Shown here: positions 10,721 through 22,488 of the stretch, one piece after another
Numbering within the stretch: the stretch's first letter is position 1
How the letters are laid out: each line of letters starts with the position of its first letter
Assembly (NCBI GenBank): GCA_039707655.1
Contig: CM077666.1
Coordinates: 245,302,166-245,366,165 of the forward strand
From: Elymus sibiricus
Lineage: Eukaryota; Streptophyta; Magnoliopsida; Poales; Poaceae
Length of the DNA: 64,000 nt
Direction: 5' to 3'
Notes under the pieces: generated by a model
Database searches by the model: none
The model's input: only the letters and a program-made list of their open reading frames with translations
Told to the model about the DNA's origin: nothing
Translations under genes and position numbers: made by a program

Positions 10721-11340
10721 TTGGTGCAATGATTTGCCTCCTTATGTTTTGAAGATTGTTGACATAAACGGTAAGGGACTAATGTGTTTGCTAGTGCACA
10801 CAGAGTAACAGGTCCCTGATGTCATGAGGAGTTTGATATAAACCATGATGTCATGAGGAGTTTGATATAAACTCCGAAGGATATGCCCTGCGTGGCAGCG
10901 AGCACTATCCATGAAGTTTATGCTGTGAAGAGTGACCCCTAAAATTGCTAACGTAAAACAATTGGTTCGGTGGCATCCGAAGGAAGTGACTGCAGTTGAA
11001 AGAAGTCGAGACGAAGTGAAGACATAGCATTCCTTTCGTTGTTCTTCTTTTCTTTCGTTGAGTCATAGGACCACCGTACTATTAAGAGGGGTATAGTGTT
11101 CGAAGCTTTGATTCTCTGATGCTAAACTCAATCCTATGAGAGTTGTGAGAGAAATCTCTTTGTGTTCCGAGCAAATACTTGCCAGCAAGAGACGGTGATC
11201 TTCTTCGCTGCGAGAGATTTGTCTCTGACCGAAGAGTTAGCATTACTTGTTCCTCAAGTAATGTCACCGTTGCTTTCAAATCCGACCGTTGTAAACGTGT
11301 CAGTTGGCCATTGGCTAGACCGCGTGTCCAAAAATTGACT
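10721..11340. other. Unassigned repeat-like block
   Basis: About 620 bases lie between the CACTA fragment and the truncated Tat element. The block has no convincing coding frame and contains a 27-bp direct repeat. The minus-strand frame of the Tat RNase H runs into this block and loses similarity near 11335, so that end is a deletion junction. It may be part of an LTR, but neither terminus is clear. Confidence 0.4.
10817..10872. repeat. 27-bp tandem duplication, period 29
   Basis: A 27-base word beginning TGATGTCATGAGGAG occurs at 10817 and again at 10846 with no change, separated by two bases. Confidence 0.9.
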
Positions 11341-13390
11341 TGCTTCACAACAAGCTGCGAGTCACCACGAATGATCAATTTTCTGATTCCAAGGTCCACT
11401 GCGATCCTAAGACCGGCAAGGAGCCCTTCATACTCAGCAGTGTTGTTTGTAGCTTTCTCCTTGGGAAAGTGCATTTGTACCACATATTTGAGATGCTCTC
11501 CGGTGGGTGCCACAAGCAGCACTCCGGCACCGGCACCTTGCAGCGAGAAGGCACCGTCAAAATACATGATCCATTCTTTAGTTGTTTCTTTGTCGGGAGA
11601 GAAGTCTCTTGAATTTCTTCATCTTGCGTTGGTGTCCATTCTGCAATGAATTCCGCCAAGGCTCTGCTCGAAATAGTTGAAGTACTTTCAAACTTGAGTG
11701 CAAAACTTGACAACTCCAACACCCACTCCACTATCCTGCCGGTGGCATCTGGATTTCTCAAGATACGTTGCAACGGAAAGCGAGTGACGACGATGATCTC
11801 ATGTGCTTGGAAGTAAGGGCGCAGCTTTCTCGAGGCCATGAGAAGGCGGAAAAGCAACTTTTGCACGCCAGAGTACCTCGATCTAGCCCCTTGCAAAAGG
11901 GAACTAACAAAGTTAACTGGGCGCTGCACCATTTTCTTCTTCGACACTACTTGCTGATTTTTATCATTTGCTTGCGCTGATTCTGACTTGTCGGCACCAG
12001 ACTCTGTCGGAGAAGATTCCGGTTTGTCACTTGACGGGCTTGATACAACTGCTTCTTCATCGTCAGCTTCTCTCTCTGCCACTAATGCAGCACTAGCCAC
12101 TTGATTTGTTGCCACCAAGTACAGCAGCAACGACTCTTGTGGCTTAGGCGCAACTAGTGTTGGCGGAGAGGAGAGGTACTTATTCAAATCTTGCAGCGCG
12201 GCCTCCGCTTCCAGAGTCCATTTCATTGGACCTGCCTTTTTCAAAATCTTGAAAAACGGCAAGGCGCACTCAGCAGATTTGGAGATGAATCTGCTCAAAG
12301 CAGCTACGCAGCCGGCAAGACGCCGTACATCCTTGACGCGCTTTGGTGCTTCAATTTGCTCAATGGCTTTGATCTTGTCGGGATTAGCTTCAATTCCTCG
12401 TTGAGATACAAAGAACCCAAGAAGCTTGCCGGATGGGACACCAAACACACACTTCTCGGGATTGAGCTTCAAGTTAATCTTGCGCAAGTTTGCAAATGTC
12501 TCTTCTAAGTCTTGAATGAGGGTTGATTTGTCCTTGGTTTTGACCACTATATCATCCATATACGCTTCCACATTCCTGTGCAGCTGGGGCTCAAAACCAA
12601 TCTGGACTGCTCTTGCAAATGTTGAACCAGCACTCTTTAATCCGAAAGGCATACGCACGAAGTAGTATGTGCCACATGGAGTAATAAATGCGGTTTTCTC
12701 CTCATCCTCCTTGGCCATGAAAATATGATGGTAACCAGAGTATGCATCAAGAAAGGAGAGTAAATCACAGCCGGCAGTAGAGTCGATAATCTGGTCGATG
12801 CGCGGCAAAGGGAAAGGATCTTTTGGACAAGCTTTATTGATATCAGTATAGTCAACACATATCCTCCATTTCCCATTTGCTTTGTGTACATCAACTGGAT
12901 TGGCCAACCATGTTGGATGAAGTACTCCTCTAACTAAGCCTGTCGCTTCTAACTTTTTGATTTCTTCGGCAATGAACTGCTGCCGCTCCAGAGCTTGCTT
13001 CCTGACCTTTTGCTTGACGGGCCGAGCGTGAGGACAGACGACAAGGTGGTGCTCAATTACCTCCCTAGGAACACCGGGGATGTTAGATGGTTGCCATGCA
13101 AACACATCGACATTCACCCGCAGGAAGGCAACGAGCGCGCTTTCCTATTTGCTGTCAAGAGTGGCACTGACAGTGAACGTACCGCCCGTGCCATCCTCCT
13201 TCGCCGACACCTTCTTTGTTTCTGGTGGTGTAGCTCTGGACTTCTTCCTTTTATTGGTAGAGCTCTCCGGCACGTCATCGACAGGTGCGCAGCACTCCGA
13301 AGAGGTGCGCTTCCCAGAAGCCTTGTCGGAGGTCTTGCCATTTTTCTTGCTCTTCTTCTTGTCAGCGGGAGCAGGTGCCTTGGCAACAGA
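11341..13390 (-). pseudogene. pol: Tat-type reverse transcriptase - RNase H - second RNase H (truncated)
   Basis: Minus-strand frame 13117-11375 contains reverse transcriptase with ICVDYTDINKACPKD, FLDAYSGYHHI, MPFGLKSAGSTF and the catalytic AYMDDIVVK. Its own RNase H region follows, degraded by an acidic Ser/Glu-rich insertion around 12000-12060. A shift of frame near 11570 leads into a second RNase H with MYFDGAFSLQGAGAG, NNTAEYEGLL and the RGDSQLV motif. This archaeal-like RNase H is the hallmark of the Tat lineage. The protein ends artificially near 11335, where similarity stops, so the zinc-binding and DDE parts of integrase are absent. Confidence 0.88.
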
Positions 13391-13840
13391 TGCTGCAACC
13401 GCTTCTCTTTAAAGCTTGTCAACACAGATGACTGCATCTTTCCTGTCGGAGTTGATGGTGATGACACCCATCGGCCCTAACATTTTGAGCGTGTTGTAAG
13501 CATAGTGCGATGCGGCCATGAATTTTGCCAAGGCAGGGCAACCCAGAATTCCATTATACGGCAAGGGAATCTTAACCACATCAAAGACAATCTTCTCTAT
13601 TCTATAATTCAATTCCCCGCCAAACGTCACCGATAGAGTGATTTTTCCCTTAGGCTGGCTTCTTCCCGGATTGACCCCTTGAAACGTTCCCGTTTGCTTA
13701 AGATCTTCATCAGGAATCTGTAGCCTCTTGATCACATTTGGTGAGATCAAGTTCAGGCCGGCCCCACCGTCAACCAACATCTTCGTGACCTTGAGGTTGC
13801 GTATAGTTGGTGAGACCAACAACGGCAAACACCCGACCAC
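13391..13840 (-). pseudogene. Tat-type retropepsin (aspartic protease) region
   Basis: The minus-strand frame reads KMLVDGGAGLNLISPNVI. The active-site triad is D-G-G, as is common in Tat elements, rather than D-S/T-G. A YNGILGCPALAKFMA segment, the expected ILG-type second half of the protease fold, follows. It sits between gag and reverse transcriptase in the normal order and is separated from reverse transcriptase by a Lys/Ser-rich linker. It would have processed the polyprotein. The track breaks into more than one frame, so it is not functional here. Confidence 0.8.
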
Positions 13841-13906
13841 AGTTGTGCGATCAGGGTGATCCTCTGCATCGAAAATGCTGGGCGTGTGGGACCACTTGAG
13901 TGGTTT

Positions 13907-16171
13907 CTAAGCATCTACTGCCGGTTCTGCCGCATTAACCTCACGCGCCCACTGCTTGAGTTGGCGGTGAGAGGAGTGCAAAGATGCACCTCCGTCAATG
14001 CACATGGCTTCTGTTGCTTTCTGGAACTCATGTTCACTGGACTCCTCTTTGTCTTCGCCATCATCCTCATCATCATCCTCTTTCTTCTCGCGACCTCGAG
14101 CAGGTTTCTCCTTCTGCTGCTTAGCCTTGATGCGGCGGCCTCCTTGGCCACCACGACCCTTCTTGCCGGATCCCCCAGCACTGTCCTGGCCTTTCTCCTT
14201 GTCGCGCTTTTCATATTCAGCCTTCTGCTTTTCGGCAAGTTGCTCAACCTGCCGGCACTCTTGGAGATCATGGCCCTTGGTGCGGTGAATCTTGCAATAT
14301 GGCCCGTCGGTCTTGCCGGCCTTCTCGCCTACCGCGGCCTCCTGACAATCAGCGCATGCAGCACCTTCTTTGCCGGAGCTCTCTGTCTTAGCCTCCTTGG
14401 CGGCGTTGGCGTTGCCGGAGCCCTCAACGGCCATCACTGTCTTGCCCTTGCGCTTCCTGTTGCGCTTTCGGCCCTTTTTCTTCGGGGTGGTGGCATCGTC
14501 GTCTTCGGAATCGACTTCGGCACCAGCATCCTCCCCGGAAAGCCTCCTTCCTTCTTCAGCACGCACACATTTGTCTGCAAACGCATAAAGCTCGTTGATG
14601 GTCTTCGGCAGCCGGATGTTCATCCTATCCCGCATCCTACGATTGCACACATTCGTATGAAAGGCAGCAATCACGGCAGCGGGGTGCACATCAGGAATGT
14701 TATGGTGCACGCGACTGAATCTCTGGATATACTTCCGCAAAGACTCGCCATCTCTTTGTGGGATTACATGCAAATCACTGGGCTGACCGGGAAGCTTGTG
14801 GCCTCCGGTAAAAGCACCAATGAACTCATTGCACAAATCAGTCCATGAAGAAATGGAGCCTTCTGGCAGGTTCATTAGCCAAGACCTCACATTGGGTTTG
14901 AGCACCAATGGAAAATAGTTGGCAAGAACCTTCTCATCTCGTCCTCCGGCAGCTTGTACGGCGATCGTGTAGATGCCCAAGAACTCTGCCGGGTTTAGCT
15001 TGCCATCATACTTCTCCGGCAGCTCTGGCTTGAAGGCCCGGGTTGACGGCCAGCGGACTTGCCGCAGCTCACGAGTGAAGGTCGGGCACCCAACCTCGTA
15101 AGGTAGATACCCGCCAACCCCTGGCGCAGGCTCATCAACGACTGGACCGTTGCACACGTCGGATTGACGGCGCGCCTCCCGGCGCCGTTCAATGGTAGTG
15201 CGAGCATCTTCCACCCGCCTATCACGCAGCACTTGACGCTGGTCTTGTCACGCTCGTGGATCCGAAGAAGCCATCGACATCTCATCAGGCTCGACGGATC
15301 GATGAGTCTGTCATGGTTGTTGAAGCTGTTGCTGCGGAGGTGACTGCACTGTTGGCGCAGCATCTCTAGCACGGCCATCAGTTGGTGCTGTCACCGGCTG
15401 CCGTGAAGGTCCCGCCAGCTGCGAATTGCTGGCTTCAGCAAATCCAATGAGGCTCTGGATGGTGGCTCTCCACTCATCCTTCTTGTCAGCGGCCGGAGGG
15501 AAGTTCAACAACATTTGTGCCCGCGCCATGGCCTCCGCTGCCGTAGCTGGCATGGCCGGGAGCAAAGAATGGGATGTCGCTCGACTCCTGGCAGAACCAG
15601 CAGGAGCGCCATCATGAACTTGCTGCCGTGGCTCATGCCCAACAACGGGCTGACGTGGTGGTGGTGGTGGTGGTGCTTGAAGATCTTGCGGCTGATCTAC
15701 CGGTGTCTTGCTGTGTGGTCGTCGTCGTCCAGAACCTCCAGCGCCGTTCGAAGTCGCATCATGCCCATCTTGCGATGGTCGCGGTGTGCGTCCTGACGTG
15801 GCATCCTTAGACGCTGCAGCGGATGGATCTTGGCTCGCGCCAGTCCAGACGGTGTTGCTTCGGTGGCTACGCTCACCAAGGCGTTGTGGGGGCCGAAGTT
15901 GGCCATCCGCGCCACCTGCACCGTTGTGGCTTTGATCACTGGAACGGCGAGGAAGCTGAGTCCCCGCGTTGTGCGCTCCTCCTGCTCCACCCGTGCTGGC
16001 TACGCCTCCTGCACCGCCAGCACCGGTCACACCTTCCGCGCCGCCCGCGCCGGTCGTGCCTCCCACGCCACCTGCGCCGGCTAGATCATCTGCACCGCCT
16101 GTGGGCGTCTGCGACGGAAGCTTGGAGGTCGATGGAGCTGTTGCGGTCGCGCCCTTCTTCTTGGGCGCCAT
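13907..16171 (-). pseudogene. gag: Tat-type gag, two blocks with stops between
   Basis: The N-terminal block starts at ATG 16171 (MAPKKKGATAT). It is very rich in Gly, Ala and Pro, with repeated GGAGG-type units and a run of seven prolines. Stops near 15310 and 15250 separate it from the main block. That block holds the retrotransposon gag domain: LPEKYDGKLNPAEFL, then VRSWLMNLPEGSI, then SLRKYIQRFSRVHHNIPDV. A Lys/Glu-rich tail contains a Cys/His cluster (CADCQ, then CKIHRTKGHDLQEC) that probably serves as the zinc knuckle. A long plus-strand frame over 13856-14848 is the shadow of this Gly/Lys/Glu-rich coding sequence. Confidence 0.85.
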
Positions 16172-16237
16172 CGAAGACGATGATGATGAAGATGAAGCTG
16201 ACGCGTAGACTGCTGAATCAGGTTCGCGCAAGCGATC

Positions 16238-16256
16238 CCCCTGCCTGGCGCGCCAA
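16238..16256 (-). other. Primer binding site of Tat-type element
   Basis: On the minus strand TTGGCGCGCCAGGCAGGGG follows the LTR end (CGACA at 16260) after three bases. The TGGCGCGCCAGG core is the kind of primer site seen in other Triticeae gypsy elements. Confidence 0.65.
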
Positions 16257-16259
16257 AGA

Positions 16260-17125
16260 TGTCGTGCGTACGATGATCTATGGAACCATTGAGGCCCCTT
16301 TACGGTTCGACTGTGGGGATTCGCAAGCACAAAGAGCAGATTCAACAATCAACACAAGCGTTTTACCCAGGTTCGGGCCACCGAGAGGTGTAAAACCCTA
16401 CTCCTGCTTTGTTGTATTGGATGTGTTTGAGCTCAAGTCCAAGGAGTGCTACTTGCCGGCAGGTGTACAGGAAGTGCAGCTACGCATGCAGAATGAGCAA
16501 AGAGTCGATCCTTGTAAAGGTTGCCCTGGCCCTCCTTTTATAGATCAAGGGGTAGCCACAGTGGCAAAACAGTCTATAAATGTTGATTAGATAGCCAACA
16601 GTGCTATCATACCTAACTCTGCTGGATTTGGACAAACGCAATAAATGCGTTGTTAGGTGTCATGTGGAGGAGGAGCCCCGGCAAGGTTTCTGCACCGCTC
16701 GCCCAGCTACCTCCTATAATCTGGACACGCCTCCTGGACGGGTGTCATTAAAGTTAATCCTCCTTCCAGCACGCTGACACGTGCCCCGACAAGTCTCACC
16801 AAACCGTCTGCCCGCTCGACACCTCACTGATTAGCGACTAGCTGCCTGGTGAGGTGGAGCAAGGAAGGGTCAGCAAAGGCTTGCCGGCACGGAGCTTGCC
16901 GGGCCTTCAACTTGCTGGCGCATGTCTTGCCGGCAAGTGTTGCCTCCATCTTCAGTACTATTTGAATACTTCTCGATGGTGCATCTTGATATCTTCTTCA
17001 TGGTTTTGCAACCAAGCCTTGAATCTTGATGTTAGTAATCTCCCGGCAAGCCTTGGCCATCAGGAACGCTACCACTGTCTGGGCATAAGTTAGGGTATAA
17101 AATACCCATGTTTTATACACCGACA
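16260..17125 (-). repeat. 5' LTR of Tat-type element
   Basis: The minus strand begins TGTCGGTGTATAAAACATGG at 17125 and ends in CA at 16260, for 866 bp. A TATA-like CTATAAAAGG is at 16534-16543 on the minus strand. No second LTR of this element lies in the window. Confidence 0.82.
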
Positions 17126-17737
17126 CTATACTTCTGTAACTCCAAAAATTCTGAGAAATTAGGACAACGTAAACAATTAATATACCAATACTGTGTAAAA
17201 ATTTCAGATTTTTTTGACGTTCCATAAATTGATTCATATTCAATTCTTGCATAATGCTACTGTACTCTAACTTCTCCATGACTTATACCCCCCGATATAA
17301 TCCATAGCATCATTAAAATAAGCGAACTATGCAATAGAAAACATAATCTGTCTAAAACAAAACAGTCTTTAAAGATCTATTTAAAAGGTATACTTCTGTA
17401 ACTCGAAAAATTATGAGAAATTAGGACAACGTAAAAAAATCATATACCAATATAGTGTTGAAATTTCAGATTTTTCTAACATTCCAGTACAGAACCAAAA
17501 ATCCAGAACTGGGCACAAAACTTTCTGTTTTCCAAACAGTATCAATTATACTATCATCCAAATCATCCTAAAGGCATTACTTGGCACAAACACTAATTAA
17601 AAGATAAAAACACAATCATAACAGTAGCTATAATTTTGTAACACAAGAAAAATAAAAATTGCAATAAAAATAAATATTGGGTTGCCTCCCAACAAGCGCT
17701 ATTGTTTTATGCCCCTAGCTAGGCATAATGCATAGTT
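17126..17737 (-). other. Athila-type internal untranslated region
   Basis: This is AT-rich sequence downstream of the gag-like frame. Much of 17230-17375 is repeated nearly word for word at 26745-26900, on the other side of the shared LTR, which identifies both as the same internal region. A 40-60 bp stretch (near 17127-17210 and 17388-17480) is duplicated inside the block. I see no coding potential. Confidence 0.65.
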
Positions 17738-18556
17738 TCAAGTATTATCATCCTTCATTTCCAATTCCTCAATTACACATCCACTCTTCCTAAGAGGTCT
17801 AGCATAGGAATTTCTTATCATCACACTCCTAGGGAAAAAGTTGAGAAATTTGCTTTCATGAATAGGTTCCTTTATTATATCAATGAAATTAGGGTGCAAA
17901 CTAATCATTTTAAGATCCTCATTTCCCTTACTAGATATGGCACCCTTATTCTGAGGAACATACATAAACTTGCAATTTTTATTAGGAGGAGTTCTATCAA
18001 TAGTTTTAACAGAGGAAAAGGCGGAACCCAAGTAATTGATAACTTCTTCCAACTTATCGATTCTAGCAAGACCTTGTTCTACTCTTTCATTAATTATCGG
18101 TTCCTTTTCCTTTAACATCTTTAATGTAGTTCCTACCTTAGAACCAAATTGAGTAATATGATTATGGACCTTTTTGTCTAAATTCTCAAGATGTTCAATA
18201 GTAGACATTTTATTTTCAATGGCTTCTAACCTCTGCATAACATGTTCCAAAGTCAACACTGTTTCATTAATAGCAATAGGTGGCGATCCCACTAAATTAC
18301 CCACAACATTGAAAGCATCCATAGGGTGACTACTTAATAAATTCCGTCCAGTGATAGTATCTAGCACAAATCGATACCAAGTAGTGACACCAACATAAAA
18401 ATTGCGAAGAAGAACGGTAGTGGATTGCTTACGAGTTGATTTATTTTGAGCGTCGCAAATCCTATGCCAAGCATCTTTTAAACTCTCTCCACCCCTTTGT
18501 TTCAAATTTAAAACTTCATTTTCAGGAGTGCAAGCAACAATTGAAGAACTAGCCAT
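17738..18556 (-). CDS. Athila-type gag-like protein, apparently non-autonomous element
   Basis: The frame starts at ATG 18556 (MASSSIVACTPENE) and runs 272 codons without a stop. The first part resembles the gag of Athila-type gypsy elements (LKQRGGESLKDAWHRI, then LLRNFYVGVTTWYRFVLD). A coiled-coil-like stretch follows, rich in Leu, Glu and Lys (ENKMSTIEHLENLDKK). No protease, reverse transcriptase or integrase follows, only untranslated sequence, so this element type is non-autonomous. It lies about 175 bases downstream of a tRNA-Asp-type primer site, as expected for Athila elements. Usual Athila gag is longer; this looks like a shortened gag. Function beyond RNA packaging is not inferable. 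Confidence 0.65.
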   Translation of the reverse strand: MASSSIVACTPENEVLNLKQRGGESLKDAWHRICDAQNKSTRKQSTTVLLRNFYVGVTTWYRFVLDTITGRNLLSSHPMDAFNVVGNLVGSPPIAINETVLTLEHVMQRLEAIENKMSTIEHLENLDKKVHNHITQFGSKVGTTLKMLKEKEPIINERVEQGLARIDKLEEVINYLGSAFSSVKTIDRTPPNKNCKFMYVPQNKGAISSKGNEDLKMISLHPNFIDIIKEPIHESKFLNFFPRSVMIRNSYARPLRKSGCVIEELEMKDDNT

Positions 18557-18730
18557 AGTGACAAAGCAAGCAAACGAGCAAACAAGCAAATAAAATATTT
18601 TTGTATTTTATAATGTTTATGAGAAGTGGGGGAGATGAAAACGAGAGGCAAATGCAAATAAAAAGCAAATAAAAGTATAGCAAGTAGATGATAGTTTGTG
18701 CGAAGGTACTTGATAGGTTTGGATGATGTC

Positions 18731-18747
18731 TCCCCGGCAACGGCGCC
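18731..18747 (-). other. Primer binding site, tRNA-Asp type
   Basis: The minus strand reads GGCGCCGTTGCCGGGGA, the primer site typical of Athila-lineage gypsy elements. It lies twelve bases inside the LTR end at 18760. Confidence 0.88.
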
Positions 18748-18759
18748 CGAAATTCTTCC

Positions 18760-20313
18760 TGCTACTTGTAAACTGCGTTGGGATTTTCCCCGAAGAGGAG
18801 GGGTGATGCAGCATAGTAAAGATAAGTATTCCCCTCAGTGAGAACCAAGGTATCAATAAAGTAGGAGAACCACGCAAAACCTCATGAGCAGCACCTGCAC
18901 ACACAAAAGCAAATACTTGCACCAAACGCGGGGAAGAGGGTTGTCAATCTCCTTGAACTCGTTATTTGCAAGGATTAAATCTTGTAGTGGTAGATAGATA
19001 AATTTCAAAAGAAAATAAAAGTAAATAAATTGCAGCAAGGTATTTTTAGTTTTCTTTTTATGATTAAAGTAGACTCGGGGGCCATAGTTTTCACAAGAGG
19101 CTTCTCTCTCGAACAAATAGCATACGGTGGGTAAACAAATTACTGTTGGGCAATTGATAGAAAAGCGCATAGTTCTGAAAGATTCATGGCAATGATCATG
19201 TATATAGGCATCACATTCGAGACTAGTAGACCGACTCCTGCCTGCATCTACTACTATTACTCCACCCATCGACCTCTATCCAGCATGCATCTAGGGTATT
19301 AAGTTAATGAAAACGGAGTAACGCCCTAAGCAAGATGACATGATGTAGATAAATTAAACCGAATCAATATGAATCATCCCCATCGTTTTACCCTTAATGG
19401 CAATAATACAAATACGTGTCTTGTCCCTCTCTGTCACTGGGATATAGAACACCGCAAGATTGAACCCATTACAAAGCACCTCTCCCACTGAAGATAAATC
19501 AATCTAGTTGGCCAAACCAAACGGATATTTCGGAGAGAAATACAAAGCTATAACAATCATGCATAAAAAATTCAGAAAAGACTCAAATATTTCTCATGAA
19601 TAATCTGATCATACCACAATTCATCAGATCCCAACAAACACACCGCAAAAGAAGATTACATCGAATAGAACTCCAAGGAGATCGAGGAGAACATTGTATT
19701 GAAGATCAAAGAGAGAGAAGAAGCCATCTAGCTACTAGCTATGGACCCGTAGGTCTGTGGTAAACTACTCACACATCATCGGAGGGGCGGCAAGGTTGAT
19801 GTAGAAGCCCTCCGTGATCGATTCCCCCTCTGGCAGGGTGCCGAAAAAGGCCTCCAGATGGGATCGCGGAAGAACAGAAGCTTGCGGCGGCGGAAAAGTT
19901 ATTTCGTGGGGCTCTCTGTTGGTTTCCCAATATTTGAGAATTTATAGAAGTGGAATTAGGTCAAAAGGAGCCATGAGGGGCCCATAAGGCATCTTGGCGT
20001 GCCCCCCTAGGCGTGCGTGGGGTTGCCTTGTGACCTCCTCGTGAGGCTTCTGGTCTCCTCCCGAAGCTTCTAGGGTCTCTCTTGTACAGAAAAAAATCGT
20101 CAAAAAGTTTCGTAGCGTTAGGACTTCGTTCGGTACTGATTTCCTAAAAAACCAAAAACAAGCAGAAAACATCAACTGGCACTGGGCACTAGGTTAATAG
20201 GTTAGTCCCAAAAAATGATATAAAATAGCATATAATTGCATATAAGACATCCAAGATTGATACTATAATAGCATGGAACAATCAAAAATTATAGATACGT
20301 TGGAGACGTTTCA
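18760..20313 (-). repeat. Athila-type LTR with internal sequence on both sides
   Basis: The minus strand starts TGAAACGTCTCCAACGTATC at 20313 and ends GTAGCA at 18760, for 1554 bp. Upstream lies a polypurine tract (AAGCTTGGGGATGC) and downstream a primer site, so it is the 3' LTR of one copy and the 5' LTR of the next. A TATA-like TATAAA is at 19941-19946 on the minus strand. Partial copies lie at 26934-27968 (-) and 27969-29158 (+). Confidence 0.88.
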
Positions 20314-22488
20314 GCATCCCCAAGCTTAATTCCTGCTCATCCTCGAGTAGGTAAATGATAAAAACAGAATTTTTGATGTGGAATGCTACCTAACATGTCT
20401 ATCATGTAATCTCTTTTACGACATAAATATTTTGAAGCGATGAATTAACAATATCAACATATTAATATCCATGAACATAAGAGGCATAATCATTAAACTT
20501 TCAAAATATACGATCCTTAACGAGTGTTATCCCTACACACTTTCTCATATTAGCAATGGCATGACTCTATCTTCACCGCAAAAATATAAATCATGAGCAC
20601 CCCGGTGTTAGACCAGGCAATTGGATCGTACTTCTAACATGCTTCAGCATTTTCAACTCCCACGCAATACATGAGCGTGAGCCATGGACATAGCACTAGG
20701 TGGAATAGAATGCAGTGATAGGGATCAATAATGGTAAAACGAGAAGAAGAAAGTCTCACATCAACTCGGCGGATCAACGGGCTATGGAGATGCCCATCAA
20801 TCAATCAATGCGAGGAGTAGGGATTGCCATGCAACGGATGCACTAAGAGCTATAAGTGTACGAAAGCTCAAACTGAAAACTAAGTGGGCGTGCATCCAAC
20901 TTGCTTGCTCATGAAGACCTCGGGCATTTGAGGAAGCCCATCATTGGAATATACAAGCCAGGTTCTATAATGAAAAATTCCCACTAGTATATATGAAAGT
21001 GACAACTCAGGAAACTCTCTATATGAAAAACATGGTGCTACTCTGAAGCACAAGTGTGGAAAAGGATAGTAACATTGCCCCTTCTCTCTTTTTCTCTCAT
21101 TTTTTTGCTGGGCTCTTTTTGGCCTCTCTTTTTTCGTCCGGAGTTTCTTCCCGACTTGTGGGGGAATCACAGTCTCCATCATCCTTTCCTCACTAGGACA
21201 ATGCTCTAATAATCATGATCATCACACTTTTATTTACTTACAACTCAATATTACAACTCGATACTAGAACAATATGACTCTATATGAATGCCTCTGGCAG
21301 TGTACCAGGATGTGCAATGATCTAGCATAACATGTATAAAAAATGATGAACGGTGGCTGAGCCACAAATACTATGTCAGCTATATGATTATGCAAAGCAA
21401 TATGACAATGATGATGTGTGTCATATAAATGGAACGCTGGAAGCTGCATGGCAATATATCTCGGAATGGCCATGGAAATGCCATAATAGGTAGGTATGGT
21501 GGTTGTTTTGAGGAAGGTAAAAGGAGGCTTATGTGTGAAAGAGCGTATCATATCATGGGTTTGGATGCACCGGCAAAGTTTGTACCAACTCTCATGGTGA
21601 GAAAGGGCAAGGCACGGTACCGAAGAGGGTAGCAAATTGCGGAAAGATAGGAGTGCGTACAATCCATGGACTCACATTAGTCATAAAGAACTCACATACT
21701 TATTGTGAAAGCCTATTAGCCCTCGAAGCAAAGTACTAACCGCATGCCCCTAGGAGGGAGGTTGGTAGGAGTTAACCATCGCGCGCCCCCGATCGTAACA
21801 GCACTCAAGGATTTCATTTTAGACCTATAAATGCTCGAACTTCCTCACCATGCCACGACCAATACTTAGACGAGTAGTTAATAACAAACTTTAATACCGA
21901 TATTTCTACTAACCAATGATCATGAACCTATATCCTTTCATATTACGACATTAATAAAATTAACCATACACTTCATATTTAGTTATCTACATGAAAGTTT
22001 TTATTATATCCCCCTTGAATACCTTATCATATCAGGACCATTCTTTTAACACGTGTAAATTGCCATTACTATTTATTAGACTCTCAAAAAGATTTAAGTG
22101 AAGCCTAAGAGTGCAACTATTTCTTTAAAATATAACTACCACCGTGCTCTAAAAGATATAAGTGAAGCACTAGAGTAACTGCCTAGCTCAAAAATATATA
22201 AGTGAAGCACATAGAGTATTCTAACAAATCACGATAAATGTGTGTCCCTCTCAAAAAGGTGTGTTTCAAAAGATGATTGTGGCAAACTAAAAAGCAAACA
22301 AAGAAAAGAAAACTATGGCACAAGACGCTCCAAGTAAAACACATATCATGTGATGAATAAAAATATAGGTCCAAGTGATATACCGATAGATTGTAGACGA
22401 AAGAGGGGATGCCATCCGGGGCATCCCCAAGCTTAGACGCTTGGGTCTTCCTTGAATATTACCTTGGGGTGCCTTGGGCATCCCCAAG
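20314..22488 (-). other. Athila-type 3' internal region with polypurine tract
   Basis: This is non-coding minus-strand sequence leading into the LTR. It shows the repeated 'CTTGGGGATGCC' theme near 22400-22485 and, next to the LTR, GAGGATGAGCAGGAATTAAG followed by the polypurine tract. Short frames here are not supported. It is interrupted at 22488 by the solo LTR and resumes at 26594. Confidence 0.7.
22484..22488. repeat. Target site duplication CCAAG, left
   Basis: Five bases, CCAAG, directly before the solo LTR. They are repeated exactly at 26594-26598. Confidence 0.92.

Larger units (their letters stand above)
11341..17125 (-). mobile_element. Tat-lineage Ty3/gypsy retrotransposon, 3' truncated
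   Basis: Read on the minus strand: LTR (17125 to 16260), primer site, gag, protease, reverse transcriptase, RNase H and the start of a second, archaeal-like RNase H. The dual RNase H marks the Tat/Retand lineage. Integrase, 3' region and 3' LTR are missing. The LTR start abuts Athila-type internal sequence at 17126, so this element inserted there and later lost its distal half. Confidence 0.85.

Noticed and set aside
13856..14848. A 330-codon plus-strand frame with hydrophobic stretches, like a membrane protein
   Set aside because: It lies exactly opposite the Lys/Glu/Gly-rich gag coding sequence on the minus strand and mirrors its codons; a shadow.
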